Shown piece by piece: positions 35,486 through 44,703 of a stretch of DNA of 64,000 nt. This DNA comes from Arcobacter venerupis. GTDB taxonomy: Bacteria; Campylobacterota; Campylobacteria; Campylobacterales; Arcobacteraceae. Both the position numbers and the translations under genes were made by a program. Each line of letters starts with the position of its first letter. The stretch's first letter is position 1. Below the pieces are notes generated by a model that was given only the letters and a program-made list of their open reading frames with translations, did no database searches and was not told the origin of the DNA. The DNA lies in assembly GCF_013201665.1 (NCBI RefSeq), contig NZ_CP053840.1, positions 2,170,001-2,234,000 of the forward strand, in the 5' to 3' direction.

Positions 35486-36367
35486 ATGTTATTATCTTTT
35501 ATGAAAAAAACAGTTACAACCAATGAACATAAACAAAGAATCAACGAAGTTCAATATCATATTTATAAATATCTTTCAATGAAACTAACAATTGAAGACT
35601 TAGCAAAAATTTCATCTTATTCTGCTTTTCATTTTCAAAGAATATTTAAAGAGATTACTGGGAAAAGTGTTAATACTTATATAAAAGATTTAAGACTTCA
35701 TTGTGCTGCAAATCTTCTTGTTTTTAATCCAAAATCAGCAATTACAAATATAGCTTATGAGTGTGGGTTCAAATCTTCTGCAACCTTTAGCAATGAATTC
35801 AAAAAACTTTATAATTGTTCCCCAAATGAGTGGAGAAATGGCAAATATAAGAATCATAAACCAACAGAGTATGAGTTAAAAGAAAAAGAAGTAGACTTTT
35901 CAAAAATAGAGATTAAAAAAATACCCGAAATAAAAATCGCATATATAAGGCAACTGGGATTTGATAAAACCATAAAAAATACTTGGCAAAAACTTTTATT
36001 TCTTTTAGAAGAAGAGTTTAATATAAAAGAGCCAACAATGATGGCAATTCATCATAGTAATCCAAATATTACAGATATAGAAGAATATAGATATATCGCT
36101 TGTGTTGATTTAGAAGATAAAAAAATTGAACCCAAAGGTGATATTGGATTATGTTGTATCAAAGGTGGTTTATATGCCACAATAAGATTTCAAGGTAAAT
36201 GTGAAGATGCTTTGACTTTATATCAAAAACTCTATTATCAATGGCTTCCTAGTAGTGAATTTGAAGCAGTTGAAAGTTCAGCTAGTGTTTTATATTATAA
36301 AAATAATTACTTAGATCCAAATGATGAATTTGATATGGAATTTAGAGTACCTCTTAGATATAAATAA
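35486..36367 (+). CDS. AraC-family regulator with GyrI-like effector domain
   Basis: A 293-residue protein. N-terminal double helix-turn-helix of AraC type (LTIEDLAKISSYSAFHFQRI, later ITNIAYECGFKSSATFSNEF). The C-terminal half is a GyrI-like small-molecule-binding domain (IKKIPEIKIAYIRQLGF ... LCCIKGGLYATIRFQG). This order is that of the Rob/SoxS-like MarA relatives, which sense drugs or organic compounds. An in-frame ATG at 35501 (MKKTVTTNEHK) is an alternative start. The target is unknown. Confidence 0.85.
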   Translation: MLLSFMKKTVTTNEHKQRINEVQYHIYKYLSMKLTIEDLAKISSYSAFHFQRIFKEITGKSVNTYIKDLRLHCAANLLVFNPKSAITNIAYECGFKSSATFSNEFKKLYNCSPNEWRNGKYKNHKPTEYELKEKEVDFSKIEIKKIPEIKIAYIRQLGFDKTIKNTWQKLLFLLEEEFNIKEPTMMAIHHSNPNITDIEEYRYIACVDLEDKKIEPKGDIGLCCIKGGLYATIRFQGKCEDALTLYQKLYYQWLPSSEFEAVESSASVLYYKNNYLDPNDEFDMEFRVPLRYK

Positions 36368-36412
36368 AATCACTTGAAACATCTGTTATAATACACCAAA
36401 AATGAGATTACA

Positions 36413-37624
36413 ATGAAATTTAACCTAAACCAATTCCTTTTAGCTTTATCCGATGCACTTGATTTTGTGGAGATAAATACCCTTGGAGCTACATCTTTTC
36501 ACTCTAAAAGAGTTGCTTATATCGCTTTAAGATTGGCGGATTTTTATATATTAAATGATAAAGAAAAATTCGATTTATGCTCATTTTCAATACTTCATGA
36601 CAATGGACTTAGTGAAGAAGCAACTGTTAATGAATTTGAAGATAATCCTAAAAAAGAAAACCATAATATTTTAGAACAGTATACAAAACATTGTGAAATT
36701 GGAGAAAAAAATATTATTGATTTTCCATTTTTATCAAATCACAAAAACATAGTAAAATATCATCATGAAAACTACGATGGAAGTGGCTTTTATAAACTAA
36801 AAGATACACAAATTCCCCTACTTGCTCAAATAATTGCCCTTGCTGATACAGTTGATAATATCTTTCATTTTGAGAACCCCTCAATTGAAAATAGAGAAAA
36901 AATTGTTAAGTTTATAAATGATAAAAAAGGCATTTATTATTCTGAGGAATTAGTAAATAATTTTAATACATTAGTGAAAAAACCTGCATTTTGGTTTGAT
37001 TTACAATCTAATAATTTAGAAAAATTAGTTTTAAGTAAAATTGAAAATTTTACAATGAATATAGAATTAGAACAGTTAGTAAAATTATCTTCAATTTTTA
37101 GTACCATCATTGACTCAAACTCTGCATTTACATCTAGACATTCATCTGGACTTAGTGATAAGGTTGCAAAAATGAGTAATTATTATAAATATGAACATGA
37201 AAAAACTATGAGATTAATTATTGCTGCAAATTTACATGATTTGGGGAAACTTGCAGTTCCAAATAAAATATTAGATAAACAAAGTGCCTTAACACAAAAA
37301 GAGTTTGAGATTGTTAAATGCCACACCTATTACACAAGACAAGCTTTAGAAAAAATAAATGGTTTTGAAGATATAGTTGAATGGGCTGCAAATCACCATG
37401 AAAAATTAGATGGAACAGGTTACCCTTATGGTTTTGATGCTCAAAGATTGTGTTTTGATTCAAGACTAATGACATGTTTAGATATTTACCAAGCCTTAAC
37501 AGAAGAGCGACCATACAGAAAAGGAATGAGCCATAACGATACTATGAATATCTTAAAAGATCATGGTTCAAAAGGTTATATTGATAATATTATTGTAAAT
37601 GATATTGATAAGGTTTTTGGGTAA
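36413..37624 (+). CDS. Tandem HD-GYP phosphodiesterase
   Basis: A 403-residue cytoplasmic protein with two HD-type domains. The first half has HDNGL (62-66), HHENYDGSGF (117-126) and a following ALADTVDN, a partly degenerate HD-GYP core. The second half is complete: HDLGK (275-279), HHEKLDGTGYPYG (328-340) and RLMTCLDIYQALTEERPYR. HD-GYP enzymes break down cyclic di-GMP. No sensor or receiver domain is seen, so the first half may serve as a regulator. It starts 45 bp after the AraC gene and may be cotranscribed. Confidence 0.85.
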   Translation: MKFNLNQFLLALSDALDFVEINTLGATSFHSKRVAYIALRLADFYILNDKEKFDLCSFSILHDNGLSEEATVNEFEDNPKKENHNILEQYTKHCEIGEKNIIDFPFLSNHKNIVKYHHENYDGSGFYKLKDTQIPLLAQIIALADTVDNIFHFENPSIENREKIVKFINDKKGIYYSEELVNNFNTLVKKPAFWFDLQSNNLEKLVLSKIENFTMNIELEQLVKLSSIFSTIIDSNSAFTSRHSSGLSDKVAKMSNYYKYEHEKTMRLIIAANLHDLGKLAVPNKILDKQSALTQKEFEIVKCHTYYTRQALEKINGFEDIVEWAANHHEKLDGTGYPYGFDAQRLCFDSRLMTCLDIYQALTEERPYRKGMSHNDTMNILKDHGSKGYIDNIIVNDIDKVFG

Positions 37625-38028
37625 AAAAGCAGATTATCTATATCATATATGAATACCACGAATAGTGTAAATTTTACTATTTATATCTTCTAAAATCAGC
37701 CCCATCATAATAAGCTTTTTAGATTTTTTATAACTTTATCAAAAAAATTAGTTTTGATTTAAAATATTGCAAATTGAAATATATGTATAGAAATAGCATA
37801 AAATCCATAGCCTGTGGATTTAGAGTGAGAGACTAATTCATTCATAATTATTTATATGACAAGGAAACGAACACATAAATATAAATCCACTGCGCTATGA
37901 AGTTAAGTTTATAAGAGTTTATAAACTTAGGTATGGATTCCAAAATATCTGAAAATTTGATATTTTGTTTTGTTGTTAAATAATCAGTTTTTAGGAAAAC
38001 TTAATATTTTGAAACCCATGCGTAAATT
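37625..38028. other. Non-coding region with two related hairpins
   Basis: A 400 bp stretch without a supported gene. It contains AAATCCA/TGGATTT at 37801-37821 (7-base loop). About 65 bp on, AATCCA (37884-37889) and TGGATT (37934-37939) enclose a perfect 11 bp hairpin TAAGTTTATAA/TTATAAACTTA (37904-37929). The repeated AATCCA/TGGATT pairing suggests a structured RNA or a palindromic element. No known riboswitch was recognised. Confidence 0.45.
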
Positions 38029-38052
38029 TATAAAGGAAGAAATCTTCCTTTA
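38029..38052 (-). terminator. Terminator after the TonB-dependent receptor
   Basis: ATAAAGGAAGA/TCTTCCTTTAT hairpin overlapping the end of the receptor gene region on the minus strand, followed by a T-containing tract. Confidence 0.6.
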
Positions 38053-38056
38053 TATT

Positions 38057-40414
38057 TTAAAAAGTGTATTTCATAGCAAGAGTAAAGTTTCTAGGATCAC
38101 CATAAGAAACTTGGTTAAAAAAACCTATATTTGTATAATATTTTTCATCAAATATATTATTAACATTTAATTGAACTGATAAATCTTTATCAATTTTATA
38201 TTTAGCCATAGCATTTACTAAAACATATGATTCTTGCTCAACTCCATTTTCATAAGTTTTTTCTCTCCAATTTGCTCCAGCACCTAAACTAAACTTATCC
38301 CAACTATATTTTGAAAAGACATTAAAAGTTTTTCTAGGGAAAGAAGTGTTTATTTTATTATCATCAGCATCTTTTGCTTCAAATTGAGAATATCCAACAC
38401 CTAAATTCCAATTATCAGTAATTTCTCCATTTATATCAATTTCAAATCCTTTACTAGTAGTTCCTTCAGCTTCTATACTTGCTTGAGTTGTAGTACCAGG
38501 GATTAATGCACCACTTGGATCAGTTTGAGCTAATTTATCTTGTTCTATTCTAAAAACTGAAAAACTTGCATTTAATTTATCTTCAAAATATGCTGCTTTT
38601 ATCCCTGCTTCATAATTTTTACCCTCAATTGGATTAAGATATTTTCCATTTTTATCTCTCTCACTTTGAGGATTAAAAATATCAGTATAACTTGTAAAAA
38701 TTGTATAGTTATCATTGATGTTATAAACTAAACCTGCATAAGGTGTTAAAATATTATTATGTTCATAGTTTTGTTTTTCACCATAATTAAATGCATCTCT
38801 TTCCCAATTAGTTATTCTACTTCCTCCAATAAATTTTAAATCATCAGTTAAAGAGATTCTTCCAACTAGATAACCTGCTGTTTGTTTTACATTTGAATCT
38901 ACAACTTGAGAAGATTTTCCCCATTTTGGTTCACTTGTTCCTTTATATGTATAAAAGTTATCTATATTTGAATTAAAGCTTCCTGCAATACTTGGAGTAT
39001 TATAAGCTTCCAAATCTTGTTCGCTATACATAACTCCAGCAACTATTTCATGGTCCAATTTATTCACTTGGAATGGAACAGAAGTATAAATATCAACATT
39101 ATGTTGCTTTTGGAAAGTTTCATATCCTTGAACAGCACTTGCTTTAAGTCCACTTCCAGTATTTTTATCTAAACTTCCACTAACATAAGAAAGTTTTGAA
39201 TCTCCGTAATTATCAGAATATGAATATGCTCCATACAATTTTATATCATTATTGAAATAATGTTCAACATTTGTAAAATAGTTTTTATTTTCAGAAGACC
39301 AATATGTCCAATCTGAAGCAGTTGATTTTGATCTATCCCAATTTGTAGATGTTCCATCACTAAATTTTGAAGGTAATCCACCCCACATACTTCCTTTTGG
39401 GTCATTTTTTTGATAGCTAGTTCCTAAAGAAACTCTTGTATTGTCTGTTATATCAGCATCAACAACTCCATATAGAACTGTTTTTTTATTTTCATAATAA
39501 TCTATAAATGATTTTTTTTCTTCATAACTTGTTGCAATTCTAGCTCTAACATTTCCTTTTTCATCAAGTGGTGTTTGAACATCTAAAGTACCTTTATATT
39601 TATCCCAAGATCCTCCTTGTAAAGAAACATCTCCTTTAAATTCTTTTGAATTTGCATGTTTTCTTACCAAATTTATAGCTGCACTTGGATTCCCAGCTCC
39701 CGTTAATAATCCTGTTGATCCTCTAACAATTTCAACTCTGTCATACATAGTTAAGTCTTGTGAAGTTTCACCTGTCATAAATCCACTTTCATAAGTTGTT
39801 GTTACTCCATCAATTTGATAATTATTAATTCCAAATCCTCTGGCAGAATAGCTATTTCTTTCACTATCCATATTATTAGAACTAAGTCCTGTAACACTAT
39901 TTACAACATCTGTTATATTTTCTAAACCCTTATCTTCTATTTGTTGTTGAGTAACAACACTCACTGATTGAGGTGTTTCTCTGATTGATAAATCTAATTT
40001 AGTTGCAGTATTGGTACTTTTTGTAGTATAAGAACCACTTCCTTCTGTAGTTCCAATTGGAAGATAAATTCCCTCACTAACAGAAATTTCTTCTAAAACC
40101 GTTCCACTTCCAACAACTGCTTTTTTCTTTATAATAATCGCACCATCTTCAATAACAGCTTCTAAACCACTATTTTCTAGTACTTTATCCAAAGCATTTT
40201 TTGTTCCATTTATATTTTTGATGGCATTTGAAGTTTTGCCATCTAAAAGCGAACTATTTGCGATATATGGGGTGTTTGATTTTTTTGATATTAATTCAAT
40301 TGCCTCTTTTAGAGATTGTTTTTCAATCGAATATGAAATATCATCAGCATAAACAGTTGTGCAGATAAGTAAAGCAACTACTGGACTTAACAAACTTTTC
40401 TTAAACAAATTCAT
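38057..40414 (-). CDS. TonB-dependent siderophore receptor with STN signalling domain
   Basis: A 785-residue outer-membrane receptor. Signal peptide (cleavage after about residue 23, TTVYA), an STN domain (about 25-98, with SLKEAIELISKKSNTPYIAN) used to signal to FecR, and a plug domain with RETPQSVSVVTQQQIEDKGL and VEIVRGSTGLLTGAGNPSAA. A 22-strand barrel follows, ending NFTLAMKYTF. This is the FpvA/FhuE-type layout for ferric siderophores, most likely hydroxamate or mixed. It is downstream of fecR and fecI, completing a cell-surface signalling set. Confidence 0.92.
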   Translation of the reverse strand: MNLFKKSLLSPVVALLICTTVYADDISYSIEKQSLKEAIELISKKSNTPYIANSSLLDGKTSNAIKNINGTKNALDKVLENSGLEAVIEDGAIIIKKKAVVGSGTVLEEISVSEGIYLPIGTTEGSGSYTTKSTNTATKLDLSIRETPQSVSVVTQQQIEDKGLENITDVVNSVTGLSSNNMDSERNSYSARGFGINNYQIDGVTTTYESGFMTGETSQDLTMYDRVEIVRGSTGLLTGAGNPSAAINLVRKHANSKEFKGDVSLQGGSWDKYKGTLDVQTPLDEKGNVRARIATSYEEKKSFIDYYENKKTVLYGVVDADITDNTRVSLGTSYQKNDPKGSMWGGLPSKFSDGTSTNWDRSKSTASDWTYWSSENKNYFTNVEHYFNNDIKLYGAYSYSDNYGDSKLSYVSGSLDKNTGSGLKASAVQGYETFQKQHNVDIYTSVPFQVNKLDHEIVAGVMYSEQDLEAYNTPSIAGSFNSNIDNFYTYKGTSEPKWGKSSQVVDSNVKQTAGYLVGRISLTDDLKFIGGSRITNWERDAFNYGEKQNYEHNNILTPYAGLVYNINDNYTIFTSYTDIFNPQSERDKNGKYLNPIEGKNYEAGIKAAYFEDKLNASFSVFRIEQDKLAQTDPSGALIPGTTTQASIEAEGTTSKGFEIDINGEITDNWNLGVGYSQFEAKDADDNKINTSFPRKTFNVFSKYSWDKFSLGAGANWREKTYENGVEQESYVLVNAMAKYKIDKDLSVQLNVNNIFDEKYYTNIGFFNQVSYGDPRNFTLAMKYTF

Positions 40415-40445
40415 CTAATCTTTTCTCCTTGTGTATTGTAAAAAC

Positions 40446-40464
40446 AATTTCGATAATCATTCTT
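40446..40464 (-). promoter_or_regulatory. Fur-box-like site before the receptor gene
   Basis: On the minus strand AAGAATGATTATCGAAATT matches much of the Fur consensus (AATGATTATC core). It lies 32-50 bp before the receptor ATG. Iron repression is expected for such a gene. Confidence 0.5.
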
Positions 40465-40507
40465 AATTACATAAGACAAAAAAACTATTGAAAAACGGAC
40501 ATGATTT

Positions 40508-41491
40508 TTAATTTTTTTTAGAAATTCTTATATTTTTATCATTTTTATCAACTTTTAGAGGATAAATTTTGCTAATTGTTTTTAAAAATATTTCCAATTG
40601 AGTTGAAGAAAACTCTGCAGTTATAAGATAATTTTCCACTTCTTTTGAGGAAAATGAAGTTGAAATATCATTATATTTTGAAAATTCATCAAAAGCATCT
40701 TTTAAACTTACTTTATTTAAACTAATTAAATTTTCTCTCCAAAGAGCTATCTTTTCTGGATTGATTTTTTCTTGATTATTTATATTTCCTTGAAAATTTG
40801 AATAGGTTATACTATTTTCTTTAGTAAGCAGTTTTTCATTTTGTTTATCAAAAAAATATGAAGAAAAATAAGTTTTTACAATACCCTCTTCCACATTTAT
40901 AGTTGTAATATCTTTTTTATGTATTACTTCAAACTTTGTTCCAACTACTTCTATATTTATATCACCACTTTTTATGATAAATACTCTATTTTCATCTTTT
41001 GCCACTTCAAACATAACTCTTCCATTATTTAAAGTTACTTCTCTTTTTCCTTTATAAAACTCTATATTTAGATTTGTTTTTGCATCAATAAAGATATTTG
41101 AACCATCGGGAAGTTGTTGATTTGCTAGATTTGTTTTATCTGTTTGAAAGGTTTTTGAATATTGAACAGCAAAATTATTATCATAAATTTTAAAAGCTGA
41201 AAAACAAACTATTAGTAAAATTGCAGATGCACTTGAAAAATATCTTGTTTTTTCTAAAAATCTAATTTTTCTAGCTTCTTTATGGGCTTGCTCACTTAAA
41301 ATCTGGGCATTTTCTTTTGATATTGATTTAGCCATTTGATGTACTAACTTCATTCGATTATATGCTTTTTGATGTTCTTGATTTGATTCAAGCCAATGTT
41401 TTAATTCTTGTTTTTCAAGCTCATTTAGACCCTCTTTCTCACAGGCAAGCCAATAAATTGCTTCTTCTTTGATTTTAGTTTTGATATTCAC
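40508..41491 (-). CDS. fecR: FecR-type anti-sigma/sigma regulator
   Basis: A 327-residue single-pass protein. The cytoplasmic N-terminus has the sigma-binding motif EEAIYWLACEKEGL and WLESNQEHQKAYNRM, a membrane helix lies at about 86-104 (SSASAILLIVCFSAFKIY), then the FecR domain and a C-terminal DUF4974-like (STN-related) part. It passes the signal from the receptor to FecI. Its start abuts the fecI stop without a gap. Confidence 0.88.
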   Translation of the reverse strand: MNIKTKIKEEAIYWLACEKEGLNELEKQELKHWLESNQEHQKAYNRMKLVHQMAKSISKENAQILSEQAHKEARKIRFLEKTRYFSSASAILLIVCFSAFKIYDNNFAVQYSKTFQTDKTNLANQQLPDGSNIFIDAKTNLNIEFYKGKREVTLNNGRVMFEVAKDENRVFIIKSGDINIEVVGTKFEVIHKKDITTINVEEGIVKTYFSSYFFDKQNEKLLTKENSITYSNFQGNINNQEKINPEKIALWRENLISLNKVSLKDAFDEFSKYNDISTSFSSKEVENYLITAEFSSTQLEIFLKTISKIYPLKVDKNDKNIRISKKN

Positions 41492-41965
41492 TTAAAATCC
41501 TCTCTTTTCTATTTCTTCTTCAACTTTTATGGTGGCTCTTTTTATGAGTTTTTCAACTGCATTTGAGCTTACTCCTAGGATTTGGGCTATCTCTTTTCTA
41601 CTATAACCATCAATAGTATATAAAATAAAAGCTTCTTTTGCTCTTTGTGGTAAGTCGTTTATTATTTGCATAAAAATCTTTTCTTGGTCTTCTTGAATTA
41701 AAATTTCTTCTGGTTGTTCAGATATAGGTGAAAGATGGATGTTTTCTTCATATATGGTAGTTTGGAGTTTTTGATTTTCTAAAGCTTGATTTATAACTAT
41801 ATTTTTTGCTATTTTATACAAATATGCTCGTTCATTATTTATCTCAAATTTTTCTCTTATCTCAAGAACTTTACTATAAGTCTCTTGGATAATATCTTTT
41901 GCTTTTTCTTTATCACCTACTTGTTTTTGGGCAAAGTATATAAGTTCATTGTAATATTTGAGCAT
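41492..41965 (-). CDS. fecI: ECF sigma factor, FecI type
   Basis: About 157 residues with sigma region 2 (YYNELIYFAQKQVGDKEKAK, then DIIQETYSKVL) and region 4 (LPQRAKEAFILYTIDGYSRK and EIAQILGVSSNAVEKLIKRA). The start at 41965 (MLKYYN) is preferred because TAGGT lies at good distance; an ATG at 41971 is too close to it. It should direct transcription of the siderophore receptor. A perfect 7-1-7 Fur-like palindrome lies just upstream. Confidence 0.88.
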   Translation of the reverse strand: MLKYYNELIYFAQKQVGDKEKAKDIIQETYSKVLEIREKFEINNERAYLYKIAKNIVINQALENQKLQTTIYEENIHLSPISEQPEEILIQEDQEKIFMQIINDLPQRAKEAFILYTIDGYSRKEIAQILGVSSNAVEKLIKRATIKVEEEIEKRGF

Positions 41966-41990
41966 CCACATACCTAAAGTTTTTTGAGAG

Positions 41991-42005
41991 ACATTATCAT
42001 AATGT
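41991..42005 (-). promoter_or_regulatory. Fur-box-like palindrome before fecI
   Basis: ACATTAT-C-ATAATGT is a perfect 7-1-7 inverted repeat, the arrangement of Fur operators. It lies 26 bp upstream of the preferred fecI start, within the likely promoter. Confidence 0.55.
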
Positions 42006-42125
42006 TTCTTAAAAATATTTTTGAAAATATACTAACATGACAGGTAAACCCAAAATTAACTTAACTATTTCCATATTTATCCTATAATTCAAAATAAAAT
42101 AAATACAACACATTAGGAAAAACAG

Positions 42126-43187
42126 ATGTCTTACAGAACCTTAGAAGAAGAAATAAAAGTATTAGAATTAGGATTACCTCCAATGGAAGGTGATGGTTTT
42201 ATTGGGGGAAGATTAGACCCAAAAGAAGCTAGTTTAGTTTTAGTTCCAGTTCCTTGGGAAGCTACTGTTTCATTTGGGCAAGGAACGGCAAATGCTCCTG
42301 ATGCTATTAGAATTACAAGTCACCAACTTGATGTTGAAACTTTTCACTATGTTAAACCTTATGTTGCAGGTATTGCTATGCTTGAAACTGATAAACATTT
42401 ATTAAAATTAAGTCACAAAGCTAGAAAAAAAGCTTTAAAAGTAATTGAAGCACTTGAAGAGGGAAAAACAAATAAAAAAGCTCTGAAATTTGTAAATGAA
42501 GCATCGGCAATTTTAAATTCTTCGGTATATCAAAAATCTTTTGAGCAAATAAAAAAAGGTAAGTTTGTAGCAGTTGTTGGTGGTGACCACTCATCTCCAC
42601 TTGGACTTATCAAAGCTTTAAATGATACGCAAACTGAATCTTTTGGAATCTTACACGTAGATGCTCACCATGACTTAAGAAAGGCATATGAAGGGTTTAC
42701 TTACTCTCATGCTTCAATTTTTTATAATGCTATGAATGAGTGTGACAAAGTTTCAAATTTAGTTCAATTTGGAATTAGAGATTACAGCAGTGAAGAAGCA
42801 AATAGAATGAAAGAATATGGTCTAAAAGGTGCATGTTTATACGATACAGATATGCAAGCACAATTAGCTAGTGGTAAATCTTTAGAAGAAGTTTATGCTC
42901 CATACATCGAGCAACTTCCTCAAAATGTTTATTTATCAATTGACATTGATGGATTAGAACCACTAAACTGTCCAAATACAGGAACACCAGTTCCTAGTGG
43001 TTTAAGATATGGAGAGTTAGAACACTTGATATTTATGGTTGTAAAATCTGGAAAAAATATCATAGGTTTTGATTTATGTGAAGTTGGGGATAGCGAAGAC
43101 GGATGGGATGCAAATGTAGGTTCTAGAGTTTTATATCAACTTTGTGGAGCATTATTGGCAAGTCAAGGTAAAATCGAATATAAATAA
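42126..43187 (+). CDS. speB: Agmatinase-family ureohydrolase
   Basis: A 353-residue ureohydrolase. Mn-binding motifs are GGDHSSPLG, HVDAHHDLR and SIDIDGLEP, in which Glu replaces the usual second Asp of the DxxDP part. The N-terminus has VPVPWEATVSFGQGTANAP, typical of the agmatinase branch. It likely hydrolyses agmatine to putrescine and urea; guanidinobutyrase or formiminoglutamase cannot be excluded. It stands alone with a strong terminator after it. Confidence 0.8.
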   Translation: MSYRTLEEEIKVLELGLPPMEGDGFIGGRLDPKEASLVLVPVPWEATVSFGQGTANAPDAIRITSHQLDVETFHYVKPYVAGIAMLETDKHLLKLSHKARKKALKVIEALEEGKTNKKALKFVNEASAILNSSVYQKSFEQIKKGKFVAVVGGDHSSPLGLIKALNDTQTESFGILHVDAHHDLRKAYEGFTYSHASIFYNAMNECDKVSNLVQFGIRDYSSEEANRMKEYGLKGACLYDTDMQAQLASGKSLEEVYAPYIEQLPQNVYLSIDIDGLEPLNCPNTGTPVPSGLRYGELEHLIFMVVKSGKNIIGFDLCEVGDSEDGWDANVGSRVLYQLCGALLASQGKIEYK

Positions 43188-43191
43188 AATT

Positions 43192-43217
43192 AAAAGTAAG
43201 TTTTAAAACTTACTTTT
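43192..43217. terminator. Bidirectional terminator between speB and leuA
   Basis: AAAAGTAAGT/ACTTACTTTT hairpin with a 6-base loop between convergent genes, with T/A tracts on both sides. Confidence 0.75.
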
Positions 43218-43223
43218 AACTAT

Positions 43224-44525
43224 TTAACTATTTAACTTTTTATATAGTTCGATTATTTCTTCTTTTTCTAACTCTCTTTTTAATTTATCAGATTCATCTT
43301 TTATAACTAAACCAAATTTTATAGCTTCATCTTTACTCATATTTACGCCTAAAAATTCACTTATTATAAAACTTGCTCCGCCTTTTCCTGATTGAGAATT
43401 TACTCGTATAACTTTTTCATATCCTCTTTTTATATCTTTTGGGTCAATTGGCAAATAGGGAACATTCCACTCTTGAGAATTTTGGGTTCTGTAAAAATCC
43501 ATTCCTTTTTTAATAGCATCCTGATGTCCTCCACTAAAAGCTGTAAATATCATATCACCTACAAAGGGATGTCTTGGATGCACAATTAATCCAGTTTTTT
43601 CTTCATACATGGCTTTTACTTCATCAATGATTGATAAATCAAGTTTTGCATCAATGCCTTGTGAATAGATATTAAAAGCAAAATTTACTAAGTCCAAGTT
43701 CCCTGCTCTCTCGCCATTTCCAAATAAAGTTCCTTCAACTTTGTCTGCACCTGCAAGTACTGCTAACTCTGCACTTGCCACAGAAGTTCCCCTATCATTG
43801 TGTGGATGAACGCTGATGATTAAAGCTTCACGATGGTGTAAATTTTCACACATCCACTCTATTCTATCGGCATAAACATTTGCAGTACAAGCTTCTAGGG
43901 TATTTGGCAAGTTTATTATCATCTTTTTATCAATAGTTGGTTTTACTACATTTATAACTTCATTACAAATTTTTACTGCAAACTCTAAATCAGTTTGAGA
44001 AAAACTCTCAGGTGAATATTGATAAGTTACATTTCCTTTAAAATCTTTTGTTAATTCAACTAAATATTTCATTGATTCAACAGCCATTGAGATTATCTCT
44101 TCATCACTTTTTTGAAAAACCACTCTTCTTTGAAACTCATTTGTTGGGTTGTATAAATGAAAAATTCCATTTTTAACTCCACTCATTGCTTCAACACTTT
44201 TTTTAATCCACTCTTTTTTTGCAGGAATTAAAACTTGAATCGCTACATCATCTGGCACTAAATTTTCTTCTATTAATTTTCTAGTAAATGAAAAATCCGT
44301 ATCACTAGCACTTGGATAACTCACTTCTATTTGTTTAAATCCCATTTTTACTAAAGTATGAAAATACTCTAATTTTTGCTCAACGCTCAAAGGATTTATC
44401 AAAGCTTGATTTCCATCTCTTAAATCAACACTGCAATATATTGGTGCTTGTGTGATTTGTTTATCTGGCCATTTTCTTGGGAAATTTTGCACAATAGGAT
44501 ATTGTTTATATTTTTTAAAACTCAT
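43224..44525 (-). CDS. leuA: 2-isopropylmalate synthase, type 2, without the regulatory domain
   Basis: A 433-residue TIM-barrel acyltransferase. YPIVQNFPRKWPDKQITQAP, CSVDLRDGNQALI and SVHPHNDRGTSVASAELA mark it as the LeuA2 type seen in actinobacteria and yeast. The GNGERAGNLDLV motif is complete. It makes 2-isopropylmalate from 2-oxoisovalerate and acetyl-CoA, the first step of leucine synthesis. The ~120-150 residue C-terminal LeuA dimer (leucine-binding) domain of the type 2 enzymes is missing; the chain stops after the linker helices (LEKEEIIELYKKLNS). Feedback inhibition by leucine may therefore be absent. Confidence 0.88.
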   Translation of the reverse strand: MSFKKYKQYPIVQNFPRKWPDKQITQAPIYCSVDLRDGNQALINPLSVEQKLEYFHTLVKMGFKQIEVSYPSASDTDFSFTRKLIEENLVPDDVAIQVLIPAKKEWIKKSVEAMSGVKNGIFHLYNPTNEFQRRVVFQKSDEEIISMAVESMKYLVELTKDFKGNVTYQYSPESFSQTDLEFAVKICNEVINVVKPTIDKKMIINLPNTLEACTANVYADRIEWMCENLHHREALIISVHPHNDRGTSVASAELAVLAGADKVEGTLFGNGERAGNLDLVNFAFNIYSQGIDAKLDLSIIDEVKAMYEEKTGLIVHPRHPFVGDMIFTAFSGGHQDAIKKGMDFYRTQNSQEWNVPYLPIDPKDIKRGYEKVIRVNSQSGKGGASFIISEFLGVNMSKDEAIKFGLVIKDESDKLKRELEKEEIIELYKKLNS

Positions 44526-44703
44526 GGTTTGCTCCGATTATTTATTTTATTTTTTAGATTGTATTTGATTGAATGATTAGAAGTTTAAGAGGAAGAGGAA
44601 AGAAAAAGAGATAAATTGTTTTGAAATATTTATACTCATGCAAGACTCCTTTTTTTAATTTTGCAAAGTATAACAATAAAAAAAGATTAAATCTTGTACA
44701 AAA

